DNA of 64,000 nucleotides from Isoetes taiwanensis (GCA_021234155.1 JAJEKV010000196.1:307640-371639), one strand, 5' to 3'. Positions 36,745-47,497 are shown, counted from the stretch's first letter. Notes: a model not told the origin generated them from the letters alone. Made by a program: numbers and translations.

Positions 36745-37475
36745 ACTGAGCTTCATTGAATGGCTATTGGGCAAAGAGTTTAGCTTAAAACTTCATGACT
36801 TTGGGATAGATGCATATTGTCCTTTGTGCTATTCTTAGTCTTGGATTTTGCTCCTAGATGTTCACAAACCACGTTGGAAACAAGATTTCAGCATGGCGCT
36901 TTTATGCAAAGATTGGATCATTTTTATTTTTGTTGATGAAAAAGTTCTAATAAACAATTGTGAGCTTATGGCTGCTAGAAGTTTTAATAAACAATGGTGA
37001 GCTTGCCTGCCCTACCGAACCAAATTGATAGCTATTCACCTAAAGTTAGGATTCAAGATAGTGGGGATTTTGATGGAGATACACTCCATGTATTTGTTCC
37101 GCAATCAGTGAAAACTAGGGCAAGAGTATCAGAGTTATTGCCTTTACAAAACCAGTTTAGTTCTTGCCAGATGGGACCACGTATCAAACATAGTTTCATT
37201 CAACAATGTCTCAAATAATGATGTGGAGTGCAAGAGATGTACCAATTCCAGCAATTTTGAAGTTTCTAAAAGGACTATTATGGATTGCGAAACAAGCTTT
37301 CAGCGTGGCACTTCCACTGGCATTGAATCATTCATATTATGTGGATGAAGAAGTTCTAATAAATAGTGGTGGACTTCTGACTACTAGAAGTTCTAATAAA
37401 CAATGGTGAGCTTCATCTAATGGCTATCAGTCAAGAGATTTGGCTTAAAACATCATGATTTTGGGTTAGATGGAT
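36745..37475 (+). pseudogene. Pol IV/V largest-subunit-like fragments, duplicated
   Basis: The frame 36994-37218 contains DFDGD (37066-37080), the metal-A motif of multisubunit RNA polymerase largest subunits. Next is LHVFVPQSVKTRARVSELL, closest in my reading to NRPD1/NRPE1 (plant Pol IV/V), where DFDGD is followed by xxHxFxPQS. The next frame (37206-37409) reads PAILKFLKGLLW and KQAFSVALP, like the PAxxKP..LWTGKQxFS block downstream in the same subunit. A related copy of the latter lies at about 36875-37000. Intervening sequence is missing and frames shift, so these are gene fragments, not a working polymerase. Confidence 0.6.
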
Positions 37476-39819
37476 ACTTCCATTTCTGTAACAGGACAAT
37501 TGAGAGGGTAAAAATCTCAAACAAGATGCACATTAAAGACATTAATAGGTCACCATATAAATTAACTGATATGATACTTGAATTTAACTTGAGCAAACGA
37601 AACTTTGGGATTTACCTATGACATATGATAAGAGAGACTACTAAATTATACGAAACTATATGGCAATGTCGACCGATTCGGCTTCCACTACGAGTTGTTC
37701 TTCCACTATGAAGTCACCCATTGATAGTACAAAGACTTGTATATATATATACAATTATATTATGGGTCCTATGGGGGGGTAGAGATTATTCCTGGCCGTC
37801 GATTTTTTGAGGTGTCGCGACAATAGCCGTTGGATTTGATGGGGGGCATGCATGAGGCATGGATAGGTCATGCACCCCATCCCTGGGCCGTCGATCGGGC
37901 AAGTGAGAAATCGTGGCCCTTGATTTTAAGCTTAAGGAAGGTGCAAGGAAATTGTTGAAAGATTGATCTCGGCCGTCCATCTCTGAGATGGACGGCCCAG
38001 ACGGTGACACTTCAATCAACCCCAAGCAGCCCCCTTTATTTGGAGCTTTTGATGTGGCCCGTTAGATCTAGGGATTCAATTGGGGCATTTTATGTAGACC
38101 GTCCATCCTTGAAATTAGGGCATTTTATATTTAATGTTTATTAAATATGGGCCGTTGGATTTAAAGATTTCATCTCGGCCATCGATTAGTAACCCATTGA
38201 AGTTAATGCACCATTAATGGATATGCCAAAAGAGCCGATCTTCATTTGTTGGAGGCGGCTTCTTCGTCTGGGCTCCCGCGCTTAAACCAGGTCCAGGGAT
38301 TTTCGAGCTCCTCAATCTCCAGCGCAAGAAGAAAGCCTAGCTTTTTTCCTTCTATCCAGCCATTTCTTCGATCAATTCATTCTGCTGCAGCGCTACAGAG
38401 GTGTTCGATGCCATGAGCTTCTTATTGTAGTCCGAGCGTCTGTCAGTTATGGCGCCATGGCCATGAGCTTCTTCTTCTTTCCGGGCGCATGTAAGCGGAG
38501 CTGCTGGATCGCCACCACATACGGCAGTGTTAGTGTTGCATGAAATTTGTGCTTATTTTTTACTCGTGGAATTGCACATGTGTTCATGTTAGGAATTTCT
38601 CTGTTTTTCAGCAATGGCATTGGCCAGCAACATGGCTGCTTGCATCAGTGGATTGGTTTTTGTAGGTTTGTGTAGAATGTCTATGTATTCCGGAGCCATG
38701 GCTGCCTTTGTCTTGGATTTCAGTTTTGGATATCCACTATGTAGACTCCTTCTAAAAGCTATCGATTTCTTGCAGGGTTTTGATACTAGCTCGAGGAGAA
38801 GTATGTATGCACATCAAGGCTTCGCTGGTGTGGGAAAGATAAGGTCAGAAATACTTTCAGTTCTTTTCTGTTGAGTTAGTTACAATCCGCAGGAGATAGT
38901 AAAGTTTGGTTAAATATTTGTTGCCTGATCGTGCTTTGATTTGACCAGGTTTTTAAATGCATGTCTTTGCACGAGATTGAAGAGTTTCTCTTGATCTTCA
39001 GTACGCTTCTAATCCATCCAGGTAATGCAATGCTATATTGTGATAGTTTATGGATGAATTTGGTTAATTCATCTGAGTGTCCTTTGGTTCTTGAATGTGT
39101 TTAAAATATGAGTGCAACGTGATCTATATTTTTATCAGAGCGCTCAAGGAAATTTAGCTTTATTGATCTATATGCTGGTTGCAAGTTGAAGACCCATCAA
39201 GGAAATTTAGCTTTATTGATGTAAGTTATAATTTCTGCGATATCTGACTATGTTCTGGTAGTGAAGCACTTCTCTTTCGCAGAATGTGGCCCGTGCAATG
39301 CAATCGTTGCTGAATCTCATATTCGTAGTATTTTCTTAAAAGCATCTCTACATGTATGAATTCTGTGGCCTGCTTGTGAATGCTCCATATTGGATTATCT
39401 GCTTAGTGTTCATAGGACGTTGTTCCAGTTTCATAAATATGGGCGACCCCAATTGAGTTAACTGTCTTATTTAAATAATGTTTCAGGCCATTGGCACTCT
39501 GATCATCCACATTTGTACTACTTAGTATAGAAATATCATTCTCATGCCTGCCAATGTTCTGAAGATAAGAATTTTGCATTTTGGCTTCTCATAACTCAAC
39601 ATCAGGTAGCAAATTAGGCTTCAGATTTGTAAAGCTATAGTTTTTTTTTTAAAATAACATTTTTCCAACAAGATTATTTGATATTGGGTGTCAGACTAAA
39701 TGTACATCTATCACTTTCTAACAACAGATGGCAGAGTGTTGTTTGTATATTAAAAGCTCTGTTCTACTACTTTCTTACATGTAGTTGATGTCGCCAGTTA
39801 AGGTATTGAACACGGAGAT
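37476..39819. other. Mostly non-coding; dispersed repeat and possible leader exons
   Basis: Holds the second copy of the palindromic repeat block (37971-37997). From 38.25 kb the DNA is pyrimidine-rich with ATGs near 38450 and 38614; an 86-codon frame at 38614-38874 is hydrophobic but matches nothing I know. It could be 5' exons of a gene ending in the carboxylesterase-like exon at 39820, but no splice chain was established. Confidence 0.4.
37971..37997. repeat. 27-bp near-perfect palindrome (copy 2)
   Basis: Same GGCCGTCCATCTC half-site and flanks as at 29516-29542. Several related ACGGCC-type motifs lie upstream (37795-37920). Confidence 0.8.
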
Positions 39820-40326
39820 ATGCTGAACATTGGGATCAAGATCGCAAGCTGGAGATATAAGTATACATTAAAACACTCCATTAGCACTAAAGATGGCAAA
39901 ACAGTCGTTACTAGATGTTCCCTAAGTAAAGTGCCGCCTAATGCTTCCTTTATGGATGGTGTGGCAACCAAAGATTGTATTATAGATCCTATAACAGCTT
40001 TATCAATTCGTATTTTTATTCCACAACAGTGTCTTGGCACTGACAACGACACAGGAAACAGGGCCTTCAGCAGGCTACCTGAATGTACAGTTCTTGCAGA
40101 CGGTCTTACTTCAGATTTTAAAACCTTTTCGGAAGCTTCTGATGGTAGCTCTGTCAGCAATGGCTGTGGGAGTTGTGAATATGATAAGCTAGATGACTTT
40201 TTGAAGTTTGGGGGTGCATATTGCCCTCGGAAGGAAATTCATCAAGTGAAGTTACCTTTAATTATTCAGTTCCATGATGGTGCTTTTGTCAACGACAGTA
40301 AGGATTCAGTATCATTGAATGGATTA
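39820..40326 (+). pseudogene. Carboxylesterase 11/16-like N-terminal fragment
   Basis: A 169-codon frame matches the start of plant CXE-type alpha/beta hydrolases. NASFMDGVATKDCIIDPITA and LSIRIFIPQQCL correspond to the conserved NPSFxDGVATKDIHIDPFxSLxIRIFLP region of the CXE 11/16 group. Near the end is LIIQFHDGAFVNDSKDSVS, the oxyanion-hole block, where the family has HGG and this copy has HDG. Homology stops at about 40312, before the catalytic Ser, Asp and His, so it cannot be an active esterase. It ends at a junction with an ARM/TPR fragment on the opposite strand. Confidence 0.75.
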
Positions 40327-41031
40327 TGAAGACACAGGGCTCTTGTTGCATCACTAACAGCAGCTCCTGGATTCTGCATAAGAAGGTGACACGAAGCTCT
40401 ATTACTGTAAAGAGGCACCCTTGCTTTTCTTGCTTTGAAAGGACATAACATTAAGCCCTCAGTATACTTGCAAGCTGCTCCACAAATGTCTCCAGAAAAA
40501 AAACTTGGCATTGACTTCCAATTTAATAACAAGAGCAGCTGCTCTTCTTATCTGAATGTCCTCCATGGTCATGCATTTCTCTTGCTGAATCCGCTTCAAT
40601 TGGCTAGATAACTCACTTAGGATTGCCTTTGTAGTGGGAGACATGGATGCTGGTCCAAGAGAAATGCAACATCTGAATAATAAGCCAGCAATTTTCTTTG
40701 CAACTTTCCTATGGTCCCTTGATGAATCAGCTCTGCCAAATCTGCTAATGCAGCTATGACTTTGTCTAGAACGTGAATCCGGGTTGCCTGGTCCTCAACA
40801 AGGCATAATAAACAATCAACAGCCATATACTGACAGTCATCAGAAGACCTAGCAAGATTGCACAGTGACATGGTAATATCCAATAAAACCTGTTAGTGGA
40901 ATCGCTATATACTCTGTGATTTTCTTTAAAGCTTCAGGGCCAGAGTATGCTGAGCTAACTGAACTACAATGCATGGATTTTTGCATGGGACAGTGACTAT
41001 GGGTTCTACTTTTATTATAATACTCACACAT
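40327..41031 (-). pseudogene. ARM/TPR-repeat protein fragment
   Basis: On the minus strand, ARM-like sequence (SGPEALKKITEYIAIPL; LCNLARSSDDCQYMAVDCLL; LVEDQATR) is followed by a linker (SPTTKAILSELSSQL) and a TPR motif (KYTEGLMLCPFKAR, LYSNRASCHLLMQNP, ATRALCLHNPFN). This order matches a plant family with armadillo repeats followed by a C-terminal TPR domain. At least three frameshifts separate the blocks. No introns interrupt about 700 bp, and the N-terminal and C-terminal parts are missing. It abuts the carboxylesterase fragment, so both look captured or rearranged. Confidence 0.65.
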
Positions 41032-43066
41032 GAGTCAACCTGAACTGCTCCAGATTGCATGAAGTTTTGTGATCAGCGGGTTTATTTGCCTGAAAGGTAT
41101 TGTAATACACATGGAGAGCAACAAAAGCTTGAAAATGAAGGTAATACATCACCAGCGGAGTAGGAAATGCATTATCAGATGCAATCCTCAGATTATGAGC
41201 CGGTAGTAGAGATTTTGAATGTTGAAGAAATCAACAGTGAGCTGCGTGATAATGAGACTGTAAATATCGAGAATAGAAATGAAATGGTAGAAACCATGAT
41301 CTAAAATCTGATAGACACATGACTGCTTATAGTGATGATAGATCAGTAAGGTGGTTGTACAGGAGGGCCGTAACTCTCTAGCAGCAGTAAGATGTCTGAT
41401 GCCTTAGACAATGTGAATTTATTGATATTGTGGTGGTGTTTTTATAGGTTCCATGATCTTCCACTGCCTCGTGGATCTCATATATGGTTTGAAGATTCTG
41501 AAGAAAGTACTGAAGAAGAGAGAGAGACGGGCATGAGGAGGATGCTACACTAGTGACAAGCCAGTTGGGCCTTAAAACCATCCAGCAAGATTTGGATCTA
41601 GGCTATGATTGCTTCTGAGAGTGAAAACCAGGAGATTTAGGAATCCTTTAGTATTTCATCAAATACACGAGAGGCAATAAGATGGGAAAAAGGGGTTTAC
41701 CCATGCAAGATCCAGTTACAAGTTACAAGTTACAGTATACACTGGACAGATATAATAAATGGATCAGTATCTCGAAAATCTAACTTTAATCCCCAATCTT
41801 ATAGCAAGCAGGTGATCGAGGCATGGTCATTGGTGGGCAAAAAACTCCGGTAAAGTTGAACAATTCAAGATATTCTTTGTGCATTATAATCTGATTGACT
41901 ATGATGAAAGATCCAGTGATCCTATCCTCTGGAGTGACAGAATTTAACATGCCCTATCATAAGGCATAAAACGAGGCATTCTAAATCATGCATCGCACAA
42001 AATGATCGGGGGCAGAAAGAACAAAACATAGATGGACCCCAATCTTCTGTGGGATATTGGGCTTTGATTTTCAAAAAGAAATGAAAGATCTGCTTGCTTA
42101 TAGGCAGTTTGTCACCATTTTTTGTTTTCCATGCCATAGAAGATTGAGACCAAGGTGAATGCATCTTTTTCTTTGGAGTAAGTATTATTTCGGCTTGCTT
42201 AAACAGGATCAAAGAAAGAGGCAAGCCCTTATGCATAATGGAACAGTATTTCGAATTTTAGATATGGTTCCAGAGGCGTCTATTGATGCAGGACTGTCTC
42301 TGTTTCAAAATTCCTTGTGTACATGCTTTTCTGCTCGCATTTCAGCTGATGTGCATCCTGTTATAGACACTAGCTTCCCTATATTGGTTGAGAACAAGAC
42401 CACTCATTCTGCAATTGCACAAGATAGATGACAGTTCTGACTATGCTGAGTTTCTCCATTTATGTAGGAAGAGGTTCACATATATTTGTGAGTTATTTAT
42501 CCTTAACACCCTGCTTTTCTCCATTCTTGCCGGTTTTGCTGTTTTGGTCTCTTTACTTGGAATCCAAGCTTGGTGCCCTTTCCAAATTCCTTGAACCTTG
42601 CATTGTTTGCATGATTTAACACTTTCATTTCCCTTTCCCAATTAATATTGCACAGTAGAGAGCAACGTGTTGTTGCAATTCTGGCATTGAAAGGTGTAAA
42701 CTTAGCAGGTCCTCCCCATTTCCTAGCCACAGTCTATCTCATACATCATTTAATGCTTTGCTGGCATGTGGCAGTGCCCCCTTTTTTTGGCTTATGTTCT
42801 TTGTGGTCCAAACATTTCTAATCGTGATAGCGGCTGTTTTACATAGGTTTGGAGCTTGCTCCGCCCTAAGATGGTCGGAGTGCAATGTTTTTGTCGAAGG
42901 GTTTGTGTTAACGACTTTTTCCCCTCAGATGTCTTAAAGTCTCTGCAAACCTTATTGCTAGTTGGATTAGAACAACTGCTTCAATCTTGGCTAGATCTGT
43001 TGCAATACCTTCCGCTTTGAAATTATATGGCGGAGGTAGTCTACCTTTGGTGTAGCAAAATGACAC
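41032..43066. other. Non-coding or unassigned; one coding-like stretch
   Basis: At about 41075-41290 the plus strand reads an acidic, coding-looking stretch (VYLPERYCNTHGEQQKLENE ... VVEILNVEEINSELRDN) with one stop. A similar stretch (LPLPRGSHIWFEDSEESTEE) lies near 41460-41530. Neither matches a family I know. The rest shows nothing. Confidence 0.35.
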
Positions 43067-44301
43067 TTACTCGACCGCATACAATTGGTGTCGTCTCAAC
43101 TTCTGCAAGGCCTTCTTTAGATGCTCCACGTGCTCTTCCAAAGTCTTGCTATAGATCAAGATGGCATCAAAGAAAATGATAACAAATTCATCTAGGAACT
43201 CACAAAAAATATCGTTCATGAGTCTCATAAAGGTTGCGGGAGCATTAGATAAACCAAAGGGCATAACTGTGAACTCATAATGCCAATATCTGGTTCTGAA
43301 GGCTGTCTTGTGAACATCTTCTTCCTTGATCCTTGAAGCTGATCCATGAGGTCGTCTGCTCTAGGTAAGGCGTACTTATTCTTTATGGTATGCTTATTCA
43401 ACTGTCGATAACCAATGCACATCCGCATACTACCATCTTTCTTCTTGACAAATAAAATAGGTGCCCCAAAAGGAGACACACTTGGCCTTATAAACCCTAG
43501 ATCTAAGAGCTCTTTCAACTGTTTCTTGAGCTCTACCAACTCCTCACCAGTCATCCGGTAAGGTGCCTTGCTGCTAGGCTTGGTCCCTGTTTCGAGTGCT
43601 ATTTCACACTCTACTCCTCTGTATGGCAGAAGCTTCTCGATCTCGTCTGGAAAGACGTCGTGAAACTCCTTAATTAAGTCCACTACAGACTCAGGCAACC
43701 TTGCAAATAATGATTCCTTCTCGCCTTCCTCTTCAGGTTCGTCTATTGCTTGGAGCTTAAACACATATGTTATTTGTTGCCTCTTAATGCTTTTCAACAA
43801 TTTCTCAATAGACATACATCGATTACTTTCCTTGTCGTGAGGATTACTTTCCTTGCCGCTGTCGATGAAAGCTTTCTTAGGGATAAGATATTCCATCCCG
43901 ACTATGAGGTCGTACTTTCCCATATCCATGATCTCTGCTCCCATACTTACTTCAACCCCCGGCAACTCAATGTTGAAGTTCACTCTTCTCCCTTCGGTAT
44001 ATCTGACTTTCCCATTAGCCAATACAACTGGCCTAGGGTTTAACCGAAGGGTCTGAAGCTTAAGCAACTCTACTATGCGTGGCGAGGCAAAATTATGGGA
44101 TGGCCCCGTATAAAAAAGAACTACGAATGGCTTAGCCTTAATTTTTCCCACTGTGGAAATGATATTATACTGACTCTCTGCCTTCTCAGAATCTATAGCA
44201 GCTAGAATGTGACAATTACCTTGGATATAATCCTGCGCCTCCTCGTCATCATCCCTCTGAGGGGTTTCCCAACCTTCGAGCTCCATAAAGCATTTGCGCA
44301 T
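43067..44301 (-). pseudogene. Protease and partial reverse transcriptase, active sites damaged
   Basis: A 358-codon frame (44301-43225) begins with the protease, whose active-site block reads [12 protein letters not shown]: Tyr replaces the catalytic Asp of D(S/T/C)G. The RT fingers follow ([20 protein letters not shown], with Gly for Asp in IDYR). A frameshift near 43260 leads to [12 protein letters not shown] and [12 protein letters not shown], where the FFDD catalytic pair reads FFDA. The element stops soon after KLRRHQLY. It is dead by substitution and truncation. Confidence 0.85.
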
Positions 44302-44464
44302 TCATCACATGAGGGCAATTATGTGTCTTATGGCCTGGTTGAAAACACCTGAAGTATAAGTTCTTATCGATACATTCCTGTTTCTTCTCTCTCGGCATAA
44401 CTGTTAGAAAATTCTTTACTGCCTCAGAGTAGCCTGCTTTTTGTTGCCCACCTTGACGATGCGG

Positions 44465-45415
44465 CTAGAACTGGGGCCTATCCTTGAAGGTCACCTGCTT
44501 CCTTTCCTGCCTCGGATAGGGAGGAGTATAGGGTGTCCTTGCCGGCGCTGGACTACCCGGCCTTGGGCTATACGCTCCAGGAGATCTGTTCCTGTCAAAA
44601 TAGTTCTGCTTTGGCCCAGTGCCTTGCAGGCTTACTGCTTTGGCTTCTTCTTCTGAGACTGAAGTTGGGCAAATTGCCTTCACCAAGCGTCAAATCTCTT
44701 CATTTAGGCCCTCTATGTAGCCATCCACTGCATCCTTCTCACTGAGCCTGGGAACATACATGCGAAGGCGCATAAACTCTTCCATGTACCTCTGTACTGA
44801 CATGTTCCCTTGTTGCAACCTGTGAAACTTCTGCATCATGTTGGTCTTATGCTCTCTCGGAACATACTGCTTCTTGAAGGCTTTCTTGAACTTGCTGAAC
44901 CTAACGGACCGTTTGCTCAACCCATTGCTCTTTGCATAGCTGGTCCACCAAACCTTAGCAACCCCTTTGAGGTTTGTGATTGCTACTTTTCCTTTGTCCT
45001 TCTCGTTCAGGTTATAATTCTTTGCATAATCCTGCATCTCCTCAAGCCAAGCCTCGGCTTCTAGCCCTGACCTGCTTTCTCCTGAAAACATCTCCAACTT
45101 TTGTGCCTTCCAAATGTTCCTCATGGCGGAGTCTAACTTCTTTTGGTAGTTGGCATCGGCCCTATCATTGCCTGGCCTATTGTTTCCGGCCCTGTCATTC
45201 TGAGCTCTTACATTTCTTTCTGGCTCGCTACTATCCTGCTTTGTCTCTGACTCAGTGCCAAAGGAGCCTGAACTGCTATCTGAGGATGAGTGATATCTCC
45301 TGTGCCTCTTCCTACCTCTATGTTCCCGGTCTCGGTTCCGCTCTCGGCCCCTCTGAGGTGTGACGTTCCTCTCCTTGGGGTATCTCGGGTTGTGGGGGCG
45401 ATCTGATGACATCAT
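44465..45415 (-). pseudogene. gag: gag of the truncated chromovirus-like element
   Basis: The N-terminal ~80 residues are Arg/Ser/Asp-rich. Then comes the Retrotrans_gag domain (KLEMFSGESRSGLEAEAWLE, VWWTSYAKS, FKKAFKKQYVP, EFMRLRMYVP). A frameshift at about 44690 leads to a Pro/Arg-rich C-terminal frame (44686-44465). A CCHC knuckle follows near 44330-44360, where the first Cys position is Tyr (YFRCFQPGHKTHNC). This loss would weaken RNA binding. Confidence 0.8.
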
Positions 45416-45499
45416 ATAAATGGGTAGGAGTGACTATCCATAAACGTCCGGACGGTTTTGCCCCAGTGGTTAAGGGGATATGATTTAGGATCGTCTCAG

Positions 45500-45511
45500 T
45501 GGTATCAGAGC
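45500..45511 (+). promoter_or_regulatory. Primer binding site, tRNA-iMet type
   Basis: TGGTATCAGAGC, the standard plant site complementary to initiator tRNA-Met. The following ~250 bp (CATGGCACTTACCATGGCCA, GTAGAGTAGGAATTTGC, GACCCGAGTCAACGC) match, in reverse orientation, the leader next to the primer site at 56931-56942. This confirms it is a genuine retroelement leader. Confidence 0.85.
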
Positions 45512-46454
45512 AATGATCTCGTAAATCCCGGATCATGGCACTTACCATGGCCAATTAGTACTAATGAGGATTAGTTATAGTTGACCTAGAATTTTATTAG
45601 TATTTGGTATGCTACTAACTTCTTGTAGAGTAGGAATTTGCTAAATTGGAGTGCACCATCGAATTCCCGGGACCCAAATTAGCCAAGGTGGACCCGAGTC
45701 AACGCATGAAAAAGTCAATGCACCCCAAGTCAACGATGGGTGCGCGAATGGGCTTTCGTAATTTTAAAATTAAAAAATAAAAATCCAGATGCCCAGAAGC
45801 GCAACCCGTAGAAAATATTTTCCGTCCGTTTTTTTTATACGTATAAAATAAAAAAAAAAAAACTTTTTAAATACATTCTTTTTATATGTTATTTCCGGGT
45901 TGTTTATCTTTCATCCGCTCAAGTTTTTCGCCACCATCGCCAACTCGGAGATGCTCTTGCGCCATCGCCATATCTCAAAACCGAGCTACATCGCCGGACT
46001 TCATCGCTAAACCGCCATAGCATAGCGCCTTGATTTGTCTAGCCGCTTTGCCCTAGCGCCTACATCCATGGCGAACTAGAAACCGTTTCTCTTTCTACCC
46101 GGACCGTCAATGAGCTACTTCTCTTCCTCGTGATGGGTCTTACGGAACCAGTTGCTGAGCAAGACCCTTACCTTGAGGAGTCCGCCGGTTCTTCCTAGAT
46201 GAGCCAATCCCTTTTCCCCTTTTCCATTACTCTGCTCTCTTTTTGCTTAGACTCAACGCCAGAGGGGCCAACTATACCTTACAAGATCGTCCCGACCTGA
46301 CTCAAGTCATTGTCCGGTACATGCCCCATTCAGATATCCTGCTCACACCAGAGGAATTGAATGCCCTGAATCGACGGGAAAGCGGGGCGGGGGTATCGCC
46401 ATAGCGAAGCCCATGACATTGCGAAGCGGGCGAGCAGACGAAGCGACGCGTAGC

Positions 46455-46537
46455 GGGGCTTCTACTACTTAGGTGATGGGAAGTGCCTCTTCCAGCAGGA
46501 TTTAGTCACTATTCCCCGTTACACTTTTCTCGCTCCT
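46455..46537 (+). other. Open upstream extension of the histone-like ORF
   Basis: The H3-like frame is open from just after a TAG at about 46454, reading [20 protein letters not shown] before the first ATG at 46538. Protein-like sequence in another frame (LNARGANYTLQDRPDLTQVI) precedes it from about 46250, right after an intron-like TTTTTGCTTAG end. The true N-terminus may therefore lie upstream, reached by splicing or lost to a frameshift near 46380. Confidence 0.45.
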
Positions 46538-47236
46538 ATGAACCAGTTCATATGGGATCCGAGCGTGAACGAGGGCTTGGAGCCCCTTCTGCTTGCCATT
46601 GGACGGGACATGCTTGCTCACCCTGACAGGTACCACGCTGAGCTTCGCCGCCGTGCACATGATCCTCCGGTGATTCCTGACCGCGTTCCCCAAGCACCTG
46701 TTGATCCTGATCCAGTAGTACCTGATCCAGCGGTAACGTCTACGTCTTCCCCAAGAGTCTCCAACTGCAGACGGAAGCAAACTAACGTCAAGAGACAGAG
46801 GAGGACAAATATCGCCGACCGCCTGCAAGATTTGGGGCAACGAACAGGTGAAGAGTCGCGTAAGTTTCGGGAAGACTTGGCCTATTCACGTCGTGTGCCT
46901 CCAGTATATCCTGCCAAAACAATCCGGAAGAATAGGAAGCCGCATCGCTATAGGCCGGGTACGGTAGCATTGCGGGAGATTCGGAAATATCAGAAGTCGA
47001 CAGAGCTTTTGATCCGCAAGTTACCTTTCCAGCGACGTGTGCGGGAGATAGCACAGGAATTTAAGACCGATCTTCGGTTCCAGTTGCTCGGGGTTCTAGC
47101 TTTACAGGAGGCCGCCGAGGCATACCTAGTCTCGATGTTCGAGGATGCGAACCTGTGCGCTATCCACGCCAAGCGCGTCACCATTATGCCGAAGGATCTT
47201 CATCTTGCTCGCAGGATTCGCGGCGAGACGCGTTGA
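46538..47236 (+). CDS. Histone H3.3-like fold fused to a unique N-terminal region
   Basis: An unbroken 232-codon ORF. Residues 134-232 align without a gap to canonical H3 residues 37-135, from [20 protein letters not shown] through [14 protein letters not shown] to RRIRGETR. Tyr at H3 position 41 and Leu at 90 are the plant H3.3 states; loop 1 has canonical length, so it is not a CENH3. Changes include L70R, D77E, SSA(86-88) to LLG, G102S, L103M, T107A and Q125H. The H3 tail (K4, K9, K27 region) is absent. Instead there are 133 residues: a helical N-terminal part ([20 protein letters not shown]), a Pro/Val/Asp repeat and a basic stretch ([12 protein letters not shown]) that could be a nuclear signal. 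It lies between primer site and gag of a chromovirus. I infer capture from a host H3.3 mRNA, since there are no introns. Confidence 0.88.
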   Translation: MNQFIWDPSVNEGLEPLLLAIGRDMLAHPDRYHAELRRRAHDPPVIPDRVPQAPVDPDPVVPDPAVTSTSSPRVSNCRRKQTNVKRQRRTNIADRLQDLGQRTGEESRKFREDLAYSRRVPPVYPAKTIRKNRKPHRYRPGTVALREIRKYQKSTELLIRKLPFQRRVREIAQEFKTDLRFQLLGVLALQEAAEAYLVSMFEDANLCAIHAKRVTIMPKDLHLARRIRGETR

Positions 47237-47384
47237 CGTCTTTTTGTTGTAACACATTCGTGTGTAACATCATTTTTTTGTACAAACTTAGGTATATACA
47301 GTTTTTCAAAAAATATATGCGTATAAAAATTTTGAAAAATTGCAATACGTTTTTTTTTTGAATATTATATTATTAAGGTTGATG

Positions 47385-47440
47385 TCACTTTTAGGGTTTC
47401 GCCTTTTAAAAGGAGGATTTCGTTTTAGGGTTTCATTTTT
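47385..47440 (+). promoter_or_regulatory. Two telo-box motifs before the acidic ORF
   Basis: TTAGGGTTT occurs at about 47391 and 47426, with TTTTAAAAGG between. AAACCCTAA (telo-box) motifs near transcription starts are known in plant housekeeping gene promoters. Here they precede a pyrimidine-rich leader and the acidic ORF, so an internal promoter is possible but unproven. Confidence 0.35.
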
Positions 47441-47497
47441 TCCCCTTCCTTCTTTTTCAGTCTTCCTCCTCCTTTGCTTCTTTCGCTTCTTGCTATC

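Larger units (their letters stand above)
43067..45415 (-). mobile_element. Truncated, inactive chromovirus-like Ty3/gypsy element
   Basis: Minus-strand gag, protease and the start of reverse transcriptase. No RNase H, integrase or LTR is attached: the RT ends at about 43067 and the 5' side ends within ~85 bp of the next element's primer site. The gag closely resembles that of the element at 45.5-59.4 kb (shared EAEAWL(E/D)EM and EFMRLR(M/L)Y blocks), so the two are related families in opposite orientation. Confidence 0.85.

Noticed and set aside
46538..47236. Centromeric histone CENH3
   Set aside because: Loop 1 has the canonical H3 length and sequence (FKTDLRFQ), without the longer, divergent CENH3 loop, and the fold is far closer to H3.3.
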